This document shows positions 48,190-58,598 of a stretch of 64,000 nt of DNA, piece after piece. Numbering within the stretch: position 1 is the first letter of the stretch; every line of letters starts with the position of its first letter. This DNA is from Chytriomyces cf. hyalinus JEL632 (lineage: Eukaryota > Chytridiomycota > Chytridiomycetes > Chytridiales > Chytriomycetaceae), in contig JAIWWG010000009.1 of the NCBI GenBank assembly GCA_025435555.1, positions 496,001 to 560,000 of the forward strand. Direction: 5' to 3'. The position numbers were made by a program, and so were the translations under genes. The notes under the pieces are model-generated. The model made no database searches. It was not told where the DNA came from and was given only the letters and a program-made list of their open reading frames with translations.

Positions 48190-49713
48190 TTAATGGTCAA
48201 GCTCTTGACCCTCCAACCATCTTTCAGCATCCAAAGCCGCCATGCATCCACTTCCCGCAGCGGTTACTGCCTGACGGTACGTATGGTCCTGAATATCACC
48301 TGCAGCAAAGACTCCCTCGATGTTTGTGTAAGTGCTTGGGACGCCCTGGTTCGGGTATGTCTTGATGTAACCCGTCTCATCCAAGTCGAGCTGCCCAACA
48401 AACAAATCCGAGTTTGGCTTGTGTCCGATCGCGTAAAACAGGCCGTTCACATCCAAGGTAGACCTCTCTTTTGTCACCGTGTCCTCAATCACGAGCTGTT
48501 TCAGCAAACGATCACCCTTCGCTTCGATGGGCACCTTGTTCCACAAAACCTCCACTTTGGGGTGCTTCAGCAAACGATCCGCCATGACTTTCGAAGCACG
48601 CAGTTTGTCTCTACGCACAAGAACGTACACTTTGGATGCGTATTTGGTGAGGAACGTGGCTTCCTCGGAGGCAGAGTCTCCACCACCAACAACGACGAGA
48701 GGTTTGTTGCGGAAGATGGGGACGGCGCCATCGCAAACGGCGCATGCACTGATTCCAGCCTGCCAGAATGTATCTTCGCCGGCAATGTAGAGTCTTTTTG
48801 CGGTTGCGCCTGTTGCGATCACGACTGAATCGGCAAGAATCACGTCCTGTTTTATAAATCGGGGAGCAGGAGAAAACAAAAGGTGTGAGGAAAAAACGCG
48901 GGAAAAACAAGGGTGAACTAATTATAAGCCCGCGGGCAAAACACTCACAGCAGCAGCTTCATACCCTTCCCTCCAAAGCTTAAAAGGTCTCTGCGACAGA
49001 TCCACTTTCGAGATGGTTTCCGTGACGATCGTTGTTCCAAACTTGAGAGACTGCTTTCTCATTTGGTCCATGAGTTCTTGGCCTCCCATGCCTGGATTAT
49101 TTGTTGAAGGGCGTTTAGCATGTCAACAACACGGAAGAATATTCGATTCGTTTTTTTACCATCTGGGAATCCAGGGAAGTTTTCGACATCGGTGGTTGTG
49201 GTCAGTTGGCCTCCGGCGGCGACACCTGATGTCAAAATGGGAAATAGGTCAGTAATGATTTCAAATCGGGAATTGCATCATCGAAACGGGAGGCCAACGA
49301 TCAGAGTATTCCCCGCTGCTGTTCGGCAGAATCACACTCTTCACATGATGGGTTGTTGTTATCGGGAATCCTGATGAGCAGCGGGGGAATATGTAGGGGG
49401 GCCATGGAAATGCGGAGTAGATAACGGGAGGGAAAGACGAACCGGCAGCGAGAAATCCTTCAAACATGACCGGGTTCAAGTTTGCACGTGCCAAGTAGAC
49501 TGTTGATAAAACAAAACATGCGCGCTTAGTTCTAGACTAAGGTTTAGACGGCAGTGGACGGGCATTAACTGGCAGCGGTGTGTCCGGCTGGGCCTGAACC
49601 TGTTTATTAACGTAGAGAAGCGTGATGCGATGAGTGATCTCACTGGCTGAGAAGGATCAAACGTTTTCTGTACCGATGATGACGACTTTGTGGTGTGCTG
49701 GGATTGGTGCCAT
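48190..49713 (-). CDS. TRR1: Thioredoxin reductase (low-Mr, fungal/bacterial type)
   Basis: FAD enzyme that reduces thioredoxin with NADPH. The ATG at 49713 gives [14 protein letters not shown] (FAD Rossmann start, continuing across an intron), then [17 protein letters not shown] (49440-49495), [34 protein letters not shown] and [10 protein letters not shown]. The final exon (48190-48850) has [17 protein letters not shown], the redox-active CxxC in [12 protein letters not shown], the NADPH motif [30 protein letters not shown], and the FAD-binding [19 protein letters not shown]. Length is about 320 residues, as in yeast Trr1. Introns of about 60-180 bases lie between the N-terminal exons. No sign of a mitochondrial leader. 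Confidence 0.96.
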
Positions 49714-50073
49714 TTTTTGTGAAAGTTATCTTTTTCAAATGCGAGGTGAGCATTCGATATCAGCGAGTTTCAAGTTTAAACGCGGAACAAGGGGAGCCTG
49801 TTCAGGGAAATTCCTTGCTCCGTATGGAGGGAAGCGCGCTGAGAACCGTGTTCAGTCCGTACGTGATCACAAGGTGTCCGTAGGCCTCCAACGAGGGTGG
49901 GCTTCGGACAAGCGCGAATTCTTTCTTTGGAGACTTCCGGACTTTTCCTTTTGACACATATCGGACGCTTGGGGATTGCATTTTTGCTTTAGATAGTGCC
50001 TGCTTACAAGGCAAGATATAATGCCGGACAAGCGGAGAACAGCGTTTTTTGTTTTTTATTCCAACAAATCAGA
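49714..50073. other. Divergent promoter region TRR1 / NSUN
   Basis: About 360 bases between divergent starts. Open frames here are not recognised. A CAG just before the NSUN ATG could be an acceptor for an upstream leader exon. Confidence 0.35.
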
Positions 50074-51329
50074 ATGGAAGACGTGAACTCAATCGCAACC
50101 AGCATCTCGACCATCAACCTCAACGATGCCAACCCATCCACAGAAACAGGCACCACAGCATCACACCCCGATTCCAACCTGAAAGCCGCCAAACCCAACA
50201 AGAAGGAGAAGGACACCACCAAAAAAATGTCAAAAACCAAGCAAAAGGAAGTCCAACGCAAGGAAGCTGCCCGCAATGGATTCTCGCGGTACTTTTCTGC
50301 ATTGTACCCTCTAGACGGCCGATGGGACCGGTTGCTGATTGGACTTGAAGGCCCCGTTCGATACTGCTGTGTGATCAACAAGTATGCGGACACGGAAGAC
50401 ATTGTTGGTCGACTTGCGGTGATTGAGAAGGAGATGCGGATGATTGAATGGCTTAAAGGGATTAGTTGTGTTGTTGTGGACGATGATGAGCCGTCGCTTG
50501 CGACAGCAAAGAACGTGAAGCCGTTTCCATCGCCCGTGATGGACTTGAAGAATATCAAAACGCATTACCTTATGGATGCAGCGTCGGTGCTGGCCACGGA
50601 TGGGTTGGACATTCAGGCTGGGGATATTGTCTTGGACATGTGTGCTGCTCCTGGGGGAAAGTCGTTCTGCATGCTGCAGAGATTGGGGCCCCAGGGTAGA
50701 CTATATGCGAACGAGATGAGTAACGACAGGAGGACCCGGTTGCGCAAAGTTTTGAAAGAGTGAGTGCATGCTGATTCTTCAGCGAGTCATTATTCGCTGA
50801 TACGCGACAACCACCTATCTTCAGATACATTCCCTCAACGATCCTCGACACATGTGTGACGATTACAGGCTTTGATGGAACAAAAAAGGAAAGCTTCCCA
50901 CCAAACACGTACCCAAAAGTCCTGTGCGATGCCCCATGTTCATCTGAACGACACGTCCTCCATGACGAAGCCGAACTCCTACAATGGTCTCCAAGTCGGA
51001 CGAAAAACAGCGCGAAACGGCAACGCTTGCTTCTCGCGCATGCGCTTCGAACAGCCTTGGATGACGGCGGGCGTGTTGTGTATGCCACGTGTTCGATTAG
51101 TCGGTATGAGAATGATATGGTTGTTGAAAAGGTTCTTAAAAGGAGTCCGTATAATGTGCATGTGGCTACCCATGATCGGGAGTGGCCGATTGGTGAGCCT
51201 ACGACGTATGGATGGATTGTTTTGCCGGATACCGTTGGGAGGTGGGGCCCCCTTTTCTTTTGCGTGTTAGAAAAGCGGGGCCGCAAGGATGGCGTGTCTG
51301 GAGACGGTTTGGATTTTGATGATGACTGA
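50074..51329 (+). CDS. NSUN3/NSUN4-like RNA (cytosine-5) methyltransferase
   Basis: SAM-dependent methyltransferase of the NOL1/NOP2/Sun family. MEDVNSIATSISTINLND starts a disordered, Lys-rich N-terminus, followed by RYFSALYPLDGRWDRLL and YLMDAASVLATDGL. The SAM-binding motif is VLDMCAAPGGKSF. After an intron (50761-50824) come LCDAPCSSERHVLHDEAE (motif IV, with the Cys in PC) and VVYATCSISRYENDMVV (motif VI, with the catalytic Cys in TCS). It ends WGPLFFCVLEKRG and an acidic tail. The ERHVLHDE and WGP.FFC blocks match NSUN3/NSUN4 (DRHSLHEE, FGPMYFCK), which methylate mitochondrial tRNA or rRNA, rather than NOP2 or NSUN2. No clear mitochondrial presequence from this ATG; an upstream in-frame ATG exists at 49996. 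Confidence 0.87.
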
Positions 51330-51364
51330 AGGATCCAAAAAACTTAATAAACCAAAACTTAAAA

Positions 51365-51859
51365 ATGCTGACAAGTCTTGTCCTGCTTCTCCTCCCAGTG
51401 CTCGCGGCCGCCTCGCGAGGAGCCAGTGCATACCGCGGTGGATACGGCGATGTCGAAGAATCGGCGCAGCAGTTCAAACGGGGCATCCAGCGGCAGTTCA
51501 AAGACACGGCGGCAAAGGCATCCAACATCCATCTCTTCTTCTCACTGCACGATTACAACCATGACGGGCATTTGGATGGACACGAGCTGCGTGAGTTGTG
51601 ACTTGTTTGAACATGGTGGGGAATGCAATGACTGAGATAAGCATTTCTTGATCGATTTGGATGACGCATGCAACAATATGTTTCTTGGGATACAGGGATC
51701 GCGTTCACCGAGTTTGAGACAAAAGACGGCAAGCAGATAACGCTGCAAGAAGTCGAAAAAATGATTGACGAGGCGTTGGAGAAGGACGACCGCAACGGCG
51801 ACGGACTGATTGGGTGGGCCGAGTATCTCGAGTCGCAGAAGGAGGCGGGCGTTCAGTGA
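51365..51859 (+). CDS. Secretory-pathway EF-hand protein, MCFD2-like
   Basis: MLTSLVLLLLPVLAAASRGA is a clear signal peptide. The mature part has a helical lead AQQFKRGIQRQF, then two EF-hands: DYNHDGHLDGHE (51550-51590) and DDRNGDGLIGWAEY (51790-51825). HLFFSLHDYNHDGHLDGHEL and EVEKMIDEALEKDDRNGDG follow MCFD2 ([39 protein letters not shown]), the partner of the LMAN1 cargo receptor. One intron lies at about 51590-51697. Total about 130 residues, close to MCFD2. No HDEL-type retrieval signal at the end (KEAGVQ). It follows the NSUN stop by only 35 bases. Confidence 0.75.
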
Positions 51860-51929
51860 AGCTGATATAATACAGTGACGAGCATAAATAAAGTACATAA
51901 TATGGGATGAGTGATCAGTCTGGTTAAAA

Positions 51930-53045
51930 ATGATTGCAAAAACAGGTCTGCGAGGGCTCACCCACTCCCTGCGGACAACCCGTTTCTACTCCACCTCTGC
52001 CACGCCTGCTGCATCCACCTCCTTGACAGGAAGAGTGTCTGGATTCTTTTCGGCAACCAAAGAAACTGCGAAACTCTACTACAATGGATCAAAGCAGCTG
52101 TTCAGCAACTCCAAACAAGCTGCTATCCTCGTGAGAGAGAAGCGAAGCATTGAATTGAAGGGCGGAGAAGTCTCGTGGACTCGCTCCCAGTTTCTGATGG
52201 TTTGTATCGTGTGCTTTCTGCTTTGTTTTCTCTGGCAACCAATTCATCCCCCCCTCTCTCTTTCTATTTACCAGGTAAAGCAAACTCAAAAGGACATGAA
52301 AAAACTGCCACCATTTCTTTTCCTTGTGTTGATTCTGCCGGAATCAATCCCGTTTGTGCTCATGTTCAGCCCCTCCATGATCCCTTCCACATGTGTCTCA
52401 TTGGACCAAAAACGCAAATTATGGACGAAACTGAAAGAACGCCGAGAAGCCACTGCAAACGCTTGGATTCAACAGTTGAACGAATTCCAAAGCACTGCTG
52501 AAAATCTGGGCAAAGAAGCGCCCAACAAGGCCGGGGAGCTGGGATGGATCTCGCAAGTGCCCGTTGCACAGTTTAAGGATGCAGCAAGTGTACTGCATCT
52601 TGCGAAACACGCGCCGCAGTATTTTGAAGCATCGAGTTTGGAGCGGTCGGTTGTGAAGGCCATGAATGGGTCGATTGGGTTGACTGAGCGAGCGTTGCTG
52701 ACGTCGAGTTTGAAGAGCGCGCTTGAGAAGCATTTTGATGTCATCCGTGAAGATGATGTTTATCTGTCTGGGAAAGGGGACGATATTTTGAGTTTGGATG
52801 AGATGGGATTGATTGAAGCTGCGGAGGCGAGGGGGATGTGAGTTGTCTTTTTGTTTATTATCCCTTTTGTTGCGTGCTTTCTAACGCGACTATGCTGCAG
52901 CTCGACAATGGAGAAAACGCGCGAGGAGATTCTTGATGATCTCAAGTGGTGGTTGACTGTTTCAGTGAATAAGGAAAACGTTCGCATTCCAACGGGACTA
53001 ATGATGATGGCAAACTTGATTCGACAAGTGAAGCAGAAAGAGTAA
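51930..53045 (+). CDS. Mitochondrial LETM1-domain protein (LETMD1/Mdm38 type)
   Basis: The ATG at 51930 starts MIAKTGLRGLTHSLRTTRFY, an Arg-rich, acid-free mitochondrial presequence. Two introns (about 52199-52274 and 52839-52901) join exons giving KDMKKLPPFLFLVLILPESI, the inner-membrane segment of LETM1 domains (family KLVPFLVFIIVPFMEFLLP), then MFSPSMIPST. A helical ribosome-binding-like region with LWTKLKERREATANAWIQQL follows, then a C-terminal part with LSLDEMGLIEAAEARGM, EEILDDLKWWLTVSV and a basic end at 53045. Such proteins act in K+/H+ balance or couple the membrane to mitochondrial ribosomes. No EF-hand. It is shorter (about 320 residues) than LETM1 itself, so closer to LETMD1-like members. 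Confidence 0.8.
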
Positions 53046-53194
53046 AACAAGTGGATGATGACTTTGAAGTTATTTTGTTTAGACTGTGATGGTCGAAACA
53101 CAGCGAGTCGCAATCAGAGGACCCCACAAAACAAAAACCACGTTGACTCGCGCGCGCGCAGCATGCACAGCTTTTTTTTATTTATGGCCATCAA

Positions 53195-53802
53195 CTACAT
53201 CATGCGACGCTGCAACAGCTCAGTAAGACCGCGCTCCAAATCCTTGACATCCCGCTCCAACTTTTCTTGAGCTCTAGCAAGCGATTTGACTTCTTTGCCG
53301 GCATCTTCGGAGCGTTGTTGAAGTGCTTGCGTCATTTTGGTCAAGTCCTGTTGTAGGAACCTGGTTCCCCACCCCCCAAAGAGCAAATTAGAACAACAGT
53401 GAACAAAGGAGAGTGAGCCACGCGCAATCCCCATGACTCTTTCGAACCACAGTCTTACTGACTGCGAATGAGTAACGACGCAAGAAGGGAAATAGATGTC
53501 ATAAAATGAAAAACATTGGGGAAAGGCTCACATCTTGCCAACAGACTTGTACGCAACGGTGCCCTGAGGATACTGGGACAATTCCTTTGCCGCGAGTTCG
53601 CCAATCTTTCTGTCTCGCTCCTTTGCATTGATTTGGCCCTTTACATTCGCGAGCTGTCTCACAGTCACTTGGTGTTTATCCTGCGTTTCAATGAATGCCT
53701 GGTGGATGTTGTATGCGTTGTTGAGTGTTGATTTTCGAGACATGCGGTTGTTTGGTGTGATGCTTGAGATCGCACCTTCTTGAGGGACAGGTCGCTGGAC
53801 AT
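53195..53802 (-). CDS. PFDN1: Prefoldin subunit 1
   Basis: Beta-type subunit of the prefoldin hexamer that hands unfolded actin and tubulin to TRiC. Exon 1 is only nine codons, MSSDLSLKK from the ATG at 53802. A roughly 80-base intron (gtgcga..ccaccag) follows, then AFIETQDKHQVTVRQLANVK and YPQGTVAYKSVGKM (to about 53530). The last exon gives FLQQDLTKMTQALQQRSEDA and ends LLQRRMM at 53195. Human PFDN1 aligns from end to end (LKKAFTELQ, YEGVGRMF), with two coiled-coil helices around a beta hairpin. Length is about 120 residues, normal. It is divergent from the LAMTOR4-like gene with 66 bases between start codons. Confidence 0.9.
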
Positions 53803-53868
53803 GGTTGCTGTTTTGGGTGGATTTATTTACTGCCGTATTTATTTTATCGTAAACATTTAACCATAAAA

Positions 53869-54273
53869 ATGAGTGAAGCAGCGGAGACACTTTTCCAAGC
53901 CGCCGGCGCTTGCGAGGGTGCAATTGCACTCAACAGCCGCAGCGGTGAAGTTGTCGCGGTGATTGACGCACTGCCCACGGACGAATGCCCTTTTCGAAAC
54001 TGAACAATCTCAAAACATTTAGACAAGAGGAACGTTGACGGGTGCCACGGATGTTGCGCAGCCGTTGTACGGCATCGTGATGGATGCAATGCGGTTTAGT
54101 GGGAAGGAGACGCTGGATTCGGTGACGGGTGCCATATATTTTTAGCTGCTGGTTTATTTTTGAACGTGACACCTGACACTTGACAAACAGTGCTGATTGA
54201 CGGCGGAAAGAGGGAACTTGTTGCGACTGCGGATTCGGAATTGATCATTGCGATTCTTCGCCTTGTTCATTGA
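53869..54273 (+). CDS. Roadblock/LC7-fold small protein, LAMTOR4-like
   Basis: Three exons give 92 residues: MSEAAETLFQAAGACEGAIA, NSRSGEVVA | TRGTLTGATDVAQPLYGIV, MDAMRFSGKETLDSVT | VLIDGGKRELVATADSELII, AILRLVH. Introns are about 64 and 63 bases with GT..AG ends. The plan (GxxxLxxxGxVxAxxG, a helix, then LxxVxVxxGxxxLVxTxxxxxIxxxxR) matches LAMTOR4 ([34 protein letters not shown]). LAMTOR4 is part of the Ragulator scaffold for Rag GTPases on the lysosome/vacuole. Other roadblock members are possible because the family is short and divergent. A chain without splicing stops after 45 residues, so the splice model matters. Confidence 0.6.
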
Positions 54274-55373
54274 AAATGAGCGCTTCTCTTTGCATTACAA
54301 AATGATACCTGCTTAGACTAGCACTCTCTGTTTTTAGTTGCTGGCAAATACATCGACGCTTTATTAGGATTGTTTGTTATTCATAATGCATCCATTCAAC
54401 TAGAGTCGCGGTGATAATCATCACTGCCAATTATGATGAAGTAGCGCGTCATTTTATCGGTCCCAGATGCGCGGAAATTTACTGTTTTTGGGTCATATCG
54501 GGACCGTAATGATCATACACATAGTGCAATGACTCTAGATGTCTTTCGGCATCGTGGAGTTAGGAGTTTTTGTGGGTTTTGTTTTCTATTTGAGCTTGCG
54601 TTGTTGACACAGATTTCACACAATATGATCAAGTCGGCCGTATTGACCCCCAACGCATTCCATTTTGACAGGAAGAACTTACGTACTCGAATTACTTGGG
54701 TTTGGTTGGCACTGTTCTTTTTTCAGTGACAGATCGCGACCGATTTTGAATTATGGGCGTCATCCGATTTGATGAGCTCTGCGACGGATGGATTTGCTGC
54801 TGTATACAGGCAAGTGTGATTTATTGCCCTGTTTCTTTGGTTCTGACTGTCGACACCTTAGGCTTTCAGCGCCTCCAGAATTTACGAAAACAATGGGCAT
54901 CTTGAATGATGCATTGTGACCAATTCATATATTCATATCCCGCGGATGCCGTTAGACTTGGGCTTCAGTCGGAACCACTGCTGTGTTGTAACGCTGCTCA
55001 GAAAGAAACACGCAGATGGAAATCGAGCCCCGCATGACAACACGCGATATTTCCGACCTATTTGCAAGATGACAACGAAAGAAGGGTGGCGCTCGGAATG
55101 AGTTTGTGCGATGCAGAGCACGTCTCTTTGGCTGAAGGGAAAAATGCTTTGGACTTAGGCCGCGTCTGCGCTTAACTGAACATGAACCAGAAATGCTTCT
55201 GATTAAAACTCGGTCGAGATTAGAGGCCTGAAAGCACATGCTTCAGAAGAGAAAGCGTCGCTGGCTGGATTGGGTTGGGTTCCTCTTGTAAGCATGGCTG
55301 GATGAGCTTGAGGACATGTCCGAATATCAACAGCAGCCTTGTCCGGACGTAGAAAGATTCAACCATTTATTTT
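54274..55373. other. Intergenic stretch, no recognisable gene
   Basis: About 1.1 kb. Open frames on both strands (for example 54952-55239 minus) lack motifs. No inverted ends, tandem repeats or RNA genes were seen. Confidence 0.4.
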
Positions 55374-55490
55374 TCAAACATCGGCCGCTTTCAGTCTGGC
55401 CCTTCTCTCCTTCAACATCACAACTAAATTCCAACCCGTAAAAGCCCAGAACAGCGAGAGTTCCACAGCATACAAGGTTAAGTAAGCCAT
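55374..55490 (-). CDS. Candidate 38-residue single-membrane-span microprotein
   Basis: MAYLTLYAVELSLFWAFTGW is followed by NLVVMLKERRARLKAADV and a stop. It has one hydrophobic span of about 22 residues then a basic tail, in a good start context (AAGATGGC). The layout is that of tiny membrane subunits such as OST4 or TOM5, but no residue match lets me name it. An upstream minus-strand ATG at 55593 (MSDASFVTPFNSGFNLNATI, a second possible span) runs to a stop shortly before it in another frame, so the two pieces may be exons of one small gene. Poly-A-like AATAAA follows the stop. Confidence 0.33.
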   Translation of the reverse strand: MAYLTLYAVELSLFWAFTGWNLVVMLKERRARLKAADV

Positions 55491-56059
55491 CTTGCTCAGT
55501 CCCAATCTTCTAGAATGTTATGACGAGCATGATGATGGTTGCGTTGAGATTGAACCCTGAATTGAAGGGCGTCACGAACGATGCGTCAGACATGATGTAT
55601 TCGAGAAGTGGTGGTTTGTGAGTGGCAGCGGCGGTCGCTCTTTTTGTTCTAAAATCAGAGGCAGCCAGGGACTCAAGAGCATCGTGCCAACGGCATGAGA
55701 TAAGTAAGACTCCCCCCCCTCGGGTAATTTATGTTCCTTTATCGCCGAATAACGCGTCGCATTCGTCGCGTCAAGAAGATGAATGAAAGTCCGGCAAAAC
55801 TTACGAGAATCGAAATGCAGAATGCTCATTAGTGGTACTCACCATGTGCAGAATCAAAGACTTTGATTCTCCAAATCGCAGCTTCAAACCAAGGATCAGT
55901 GTTCATATCTTCATTCCAAGAAACTTGGTCCACACGGTCCGCAGCAAAGGGCCGTGCTCTCATAAGAACATGCCACGAAGCAAAAAAAGAAATCCACTGC
56001 AAGTTCCCCGACACGCAAGCGGCCCATCTTTTTTTGCCCCTCAGCGCAACTACCAACAG
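55491..56059. other. 3' flank of the downstream kinase-like gene copy
   Basis: No supported gene apart from the possible 55593 start noted above. The first 100 or so bases beyond the stop at 56060 still resemble the 3' flank of the other copy (58500-58598), showing that the duplication included 3' sequence. Confidence 0.35.
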
Positions 56060-58016
56060 TTATTCTTCCACAACAAGTATACCCCGCAAAACACGTACAC
56101 CCCCACCCAGGCATGCCAACGGGAAAACTGCTGGCACCCCCTCACGCATATTAACGCCTTCAGCCCATCCATCCCGAAACACTCTCGTCAAAACAATAAG
56201 GTCTCCTTCCGCCAAACTCTGTTCATCCGACCTTTCTTTTGCATAAGCTTGCACCACTGGGAAGCTGTTTTGATTCTTGTTTGCAACAATAAACGGATCT
56301 CTGGCAAACTCATCCATTGCAGCTTCGTCTTTACTTGACAGGTTATGAGTTTTGGGGAGGGAGAAGGTGCGCTTCGGAATTTTGTTTTGGTTGCGCGTGA
56401 TCCTTGCCGTTTCATTTGGATTTGATTCATCTTCATCGTGGTTTGAGGTATTGGAAGCGATGGCGGTGGCGGGGACCTCGCAATGGAGGCCATCAGCCTG
56501 ACAAGTCAGGCGTTCTTGCTTTTCACGGCTGGTCCTCAGTGCACGCAAAATCAGCTTCCTTTCCTGCCTCCTTCTCCAAATGTATGGAATTTCATTTTCA
56601 TGCCCTTGATTCGTTGCAGGATTGTTGCTCGTACTCAGAGTGTGTATGAATTCGACTTGTCAGGTGCGCATTGCGCGGATATCTCAACTCTGGCTGAAGA
56701 ATTCGCAACACCTGTGCCTTTTTCGGATGTATATCCAATATCTGCAGGGTGTTCCCACGGATTTTTTCGAGAAGGCAGTTGCACATGATTGGCCATTGGA
56801 ATCACGTCCTCGGATCTGCGTCGCGCTTCCGGGTTGGGACGTGCTTTTCCGACAGGTGCTACAGACAGAGCCTCGATAGCACCGTTAATGGCAGCAATAA
56901 GAGTTTGCAGCGGTATTTGTATGGGTATGCGGCTGGCGGCTAAAGTTTGAGTGACGATTTGGGCAGCATCATGGGAATTGGCTCCATGTGTTTCATCTGG
57001 AATTGCAGGTGTGGTACCATTGAGCCATGCGTGTTTGAGAGCCTCTGATGCGGTAGGTCTGTCTTTCGGGTTGCCTGACAGGAGCAGCCGAATGAATCCG
57101 ATTCCTATGCGTTTTTGCACATGAATATTTTAAAATCCGTTCCATATGGGTGGTATTTCAATTTTTGAAAGGCGCGTTTTACCTTCTTCCGAGATTTTAG
57201 TAGTCACTGGAAATTGCAATTCCGGCTTTTCCTTGCTCAACATTGCCGTGAACCCCGGATACGGCAAGCATTCGTACAAAAGTTGATACGTCGTAACGCC
57301 GGTCGCCCAAATATCGACAGGTCTGCCGTATGTTTTCGTGTTTGTTTGCTCTGGTGCGATATATCCCATCGATCCTGTTTGTAGAAAATGCTTCAGCAGC
57401 AAGCAGTCAAACAAAAAACAAGGCCGAACCTCTGAGTCCAACACAGGTTGAACATCCATCATCTCTCGTACAGATGCCAAATCCACCAAGTTTCAAGGAA
57501 TCCAAATCATCGGAAAACAAAAACATGTTTTCGGGCTTCACGTTTCTGTGAACAATGTACTTGGAGTGGCATGCAACCAGAGCCTCGAGCAAGCATCGAA
57601 TCACGCCTTTTACTTCAGATTCGGAAAGTTTCGGTCGCAGCAGGAGCGCTTCTGCCAGCGAGTAACGCGCCTTTTCCATGACAAGTACGACTTGACTTTC
57701 GGTGGAGCGGTAACATGATCTGGAATGGAATTGTGTCAGTGCGTATGAGCAGAATTTTTTATCAGACGCAGCACTCAAGTGAAAGCCAAGACACGCACAT
57801 AAAGTTGATAATGCGCCACGGATTCAACTGAGACAATACCCGCATACCGAATGCCTCCATGTTGCTTTGATACGTCTTTGTGTCGTCAGAGAACGGCACT
57901 TCCTTTGAATACATGCATTTGAGCAAAACTTCGTTGTTGGTTTCGAGGTCTCTTGCAATCCAGATGTTTTCAATGTGATCGTAGAAGCGGCAAAGGGGCC
58001 GGAACCGTTCAGCCAT
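56060..58016 (-). pseudogene. Tandem paralogue: pseudokinase + SH3 remnants, TKL kinase missing
   Basis: Starts MAERFRPLCRFYDHIENIW (58016). It then repeats the plan of the neighbouring gene: VVLVMEKARYSLAEALLL, HRNVKPENMFLF, LKLGGFGI (catalytic-loop Asp and DFG Asp absent), GSMGYIAPEQT, DIWATGVTTYQLLYECLPYP, KDRPTASEALKHAWLNG and the Ser/Pro linker. The neighbour's TKL kinase domain (about 0.9-1 kb) is absent, and the frame is shifted by two bases near 56640, just after SNSYT, relative to the other copy. Past that point the SH3 domain and its lead-in are still readable in another frame (FPVVQAYAKERSDEQSLAEG, DGWAEGVNMREGVPAVFP), ending at 56060. It either makes a short pseudokinase-only protein or is decaying. 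Same strand and order as the copy at 58599-61502. Confidence 0.6.
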
Positions 58017-58598
58017 TTTCAAATTTTTCAGGGATTTGATGATGTGCTTTTCCGACTCTTTGCCCTGCACAGTATGTGGGAGCAGCAGATGTGATGGTAT
58101 TTGAGGTGTTGAATATGTTGTTCAAATTTTTTTTGTCTGCAAAGCTTGGGTTTCCGAAGAACAACTCACAAAACAACTGTGCCACAGATTTTGAAGCAGC
58201 GCTGCAGTTCCAGAGTTGCCTCCACATCCTGAACGCGTTTTTGGAATCCCAAACTTGTTCTCAGAAGGCAAAGTAGCATTTTTCTCCAACCCGAAGAATC
58301 ACGGCCAGGCGGAATAAACGCAACGGAATGGAGGTCGGGCAAAAGTAACGCAAGTTGAACTGCTGAATTTTTCTCATGTAGTCACCACTCGCTGAATAAA
58401 AGCCTTTGAGTCTCCGAATAAAGCGTCGAAAAAAGGATCAGTTGTTCCATCTTCATTCCTGCGTGAGTGTTATTTTTATTATAAGAATACATAAGTCCAT
58501 TGGGTGCGCAACAACACTCTCTCACAAGAACGTACCAAATGGATAAGAAAGGATATCCGCTGCAAGTTCCAGACATGCACGGCTACACTGATGGGCCA
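58017..58598. other. Spacer between the two kinase-like copies
   Basis: Holds the promoter of the downstream copy and the 3' flank of the upstream copy. No other gene seen. Confidence 0.35.

Noticed and set aside
55832-56338. Plus-strand frames at 55832-56338 and 58500-58832 that resemble each other
   Set aside because: They are antisense to the two related SH3-coding 3' ends; the similarity comes from the gene duplication.
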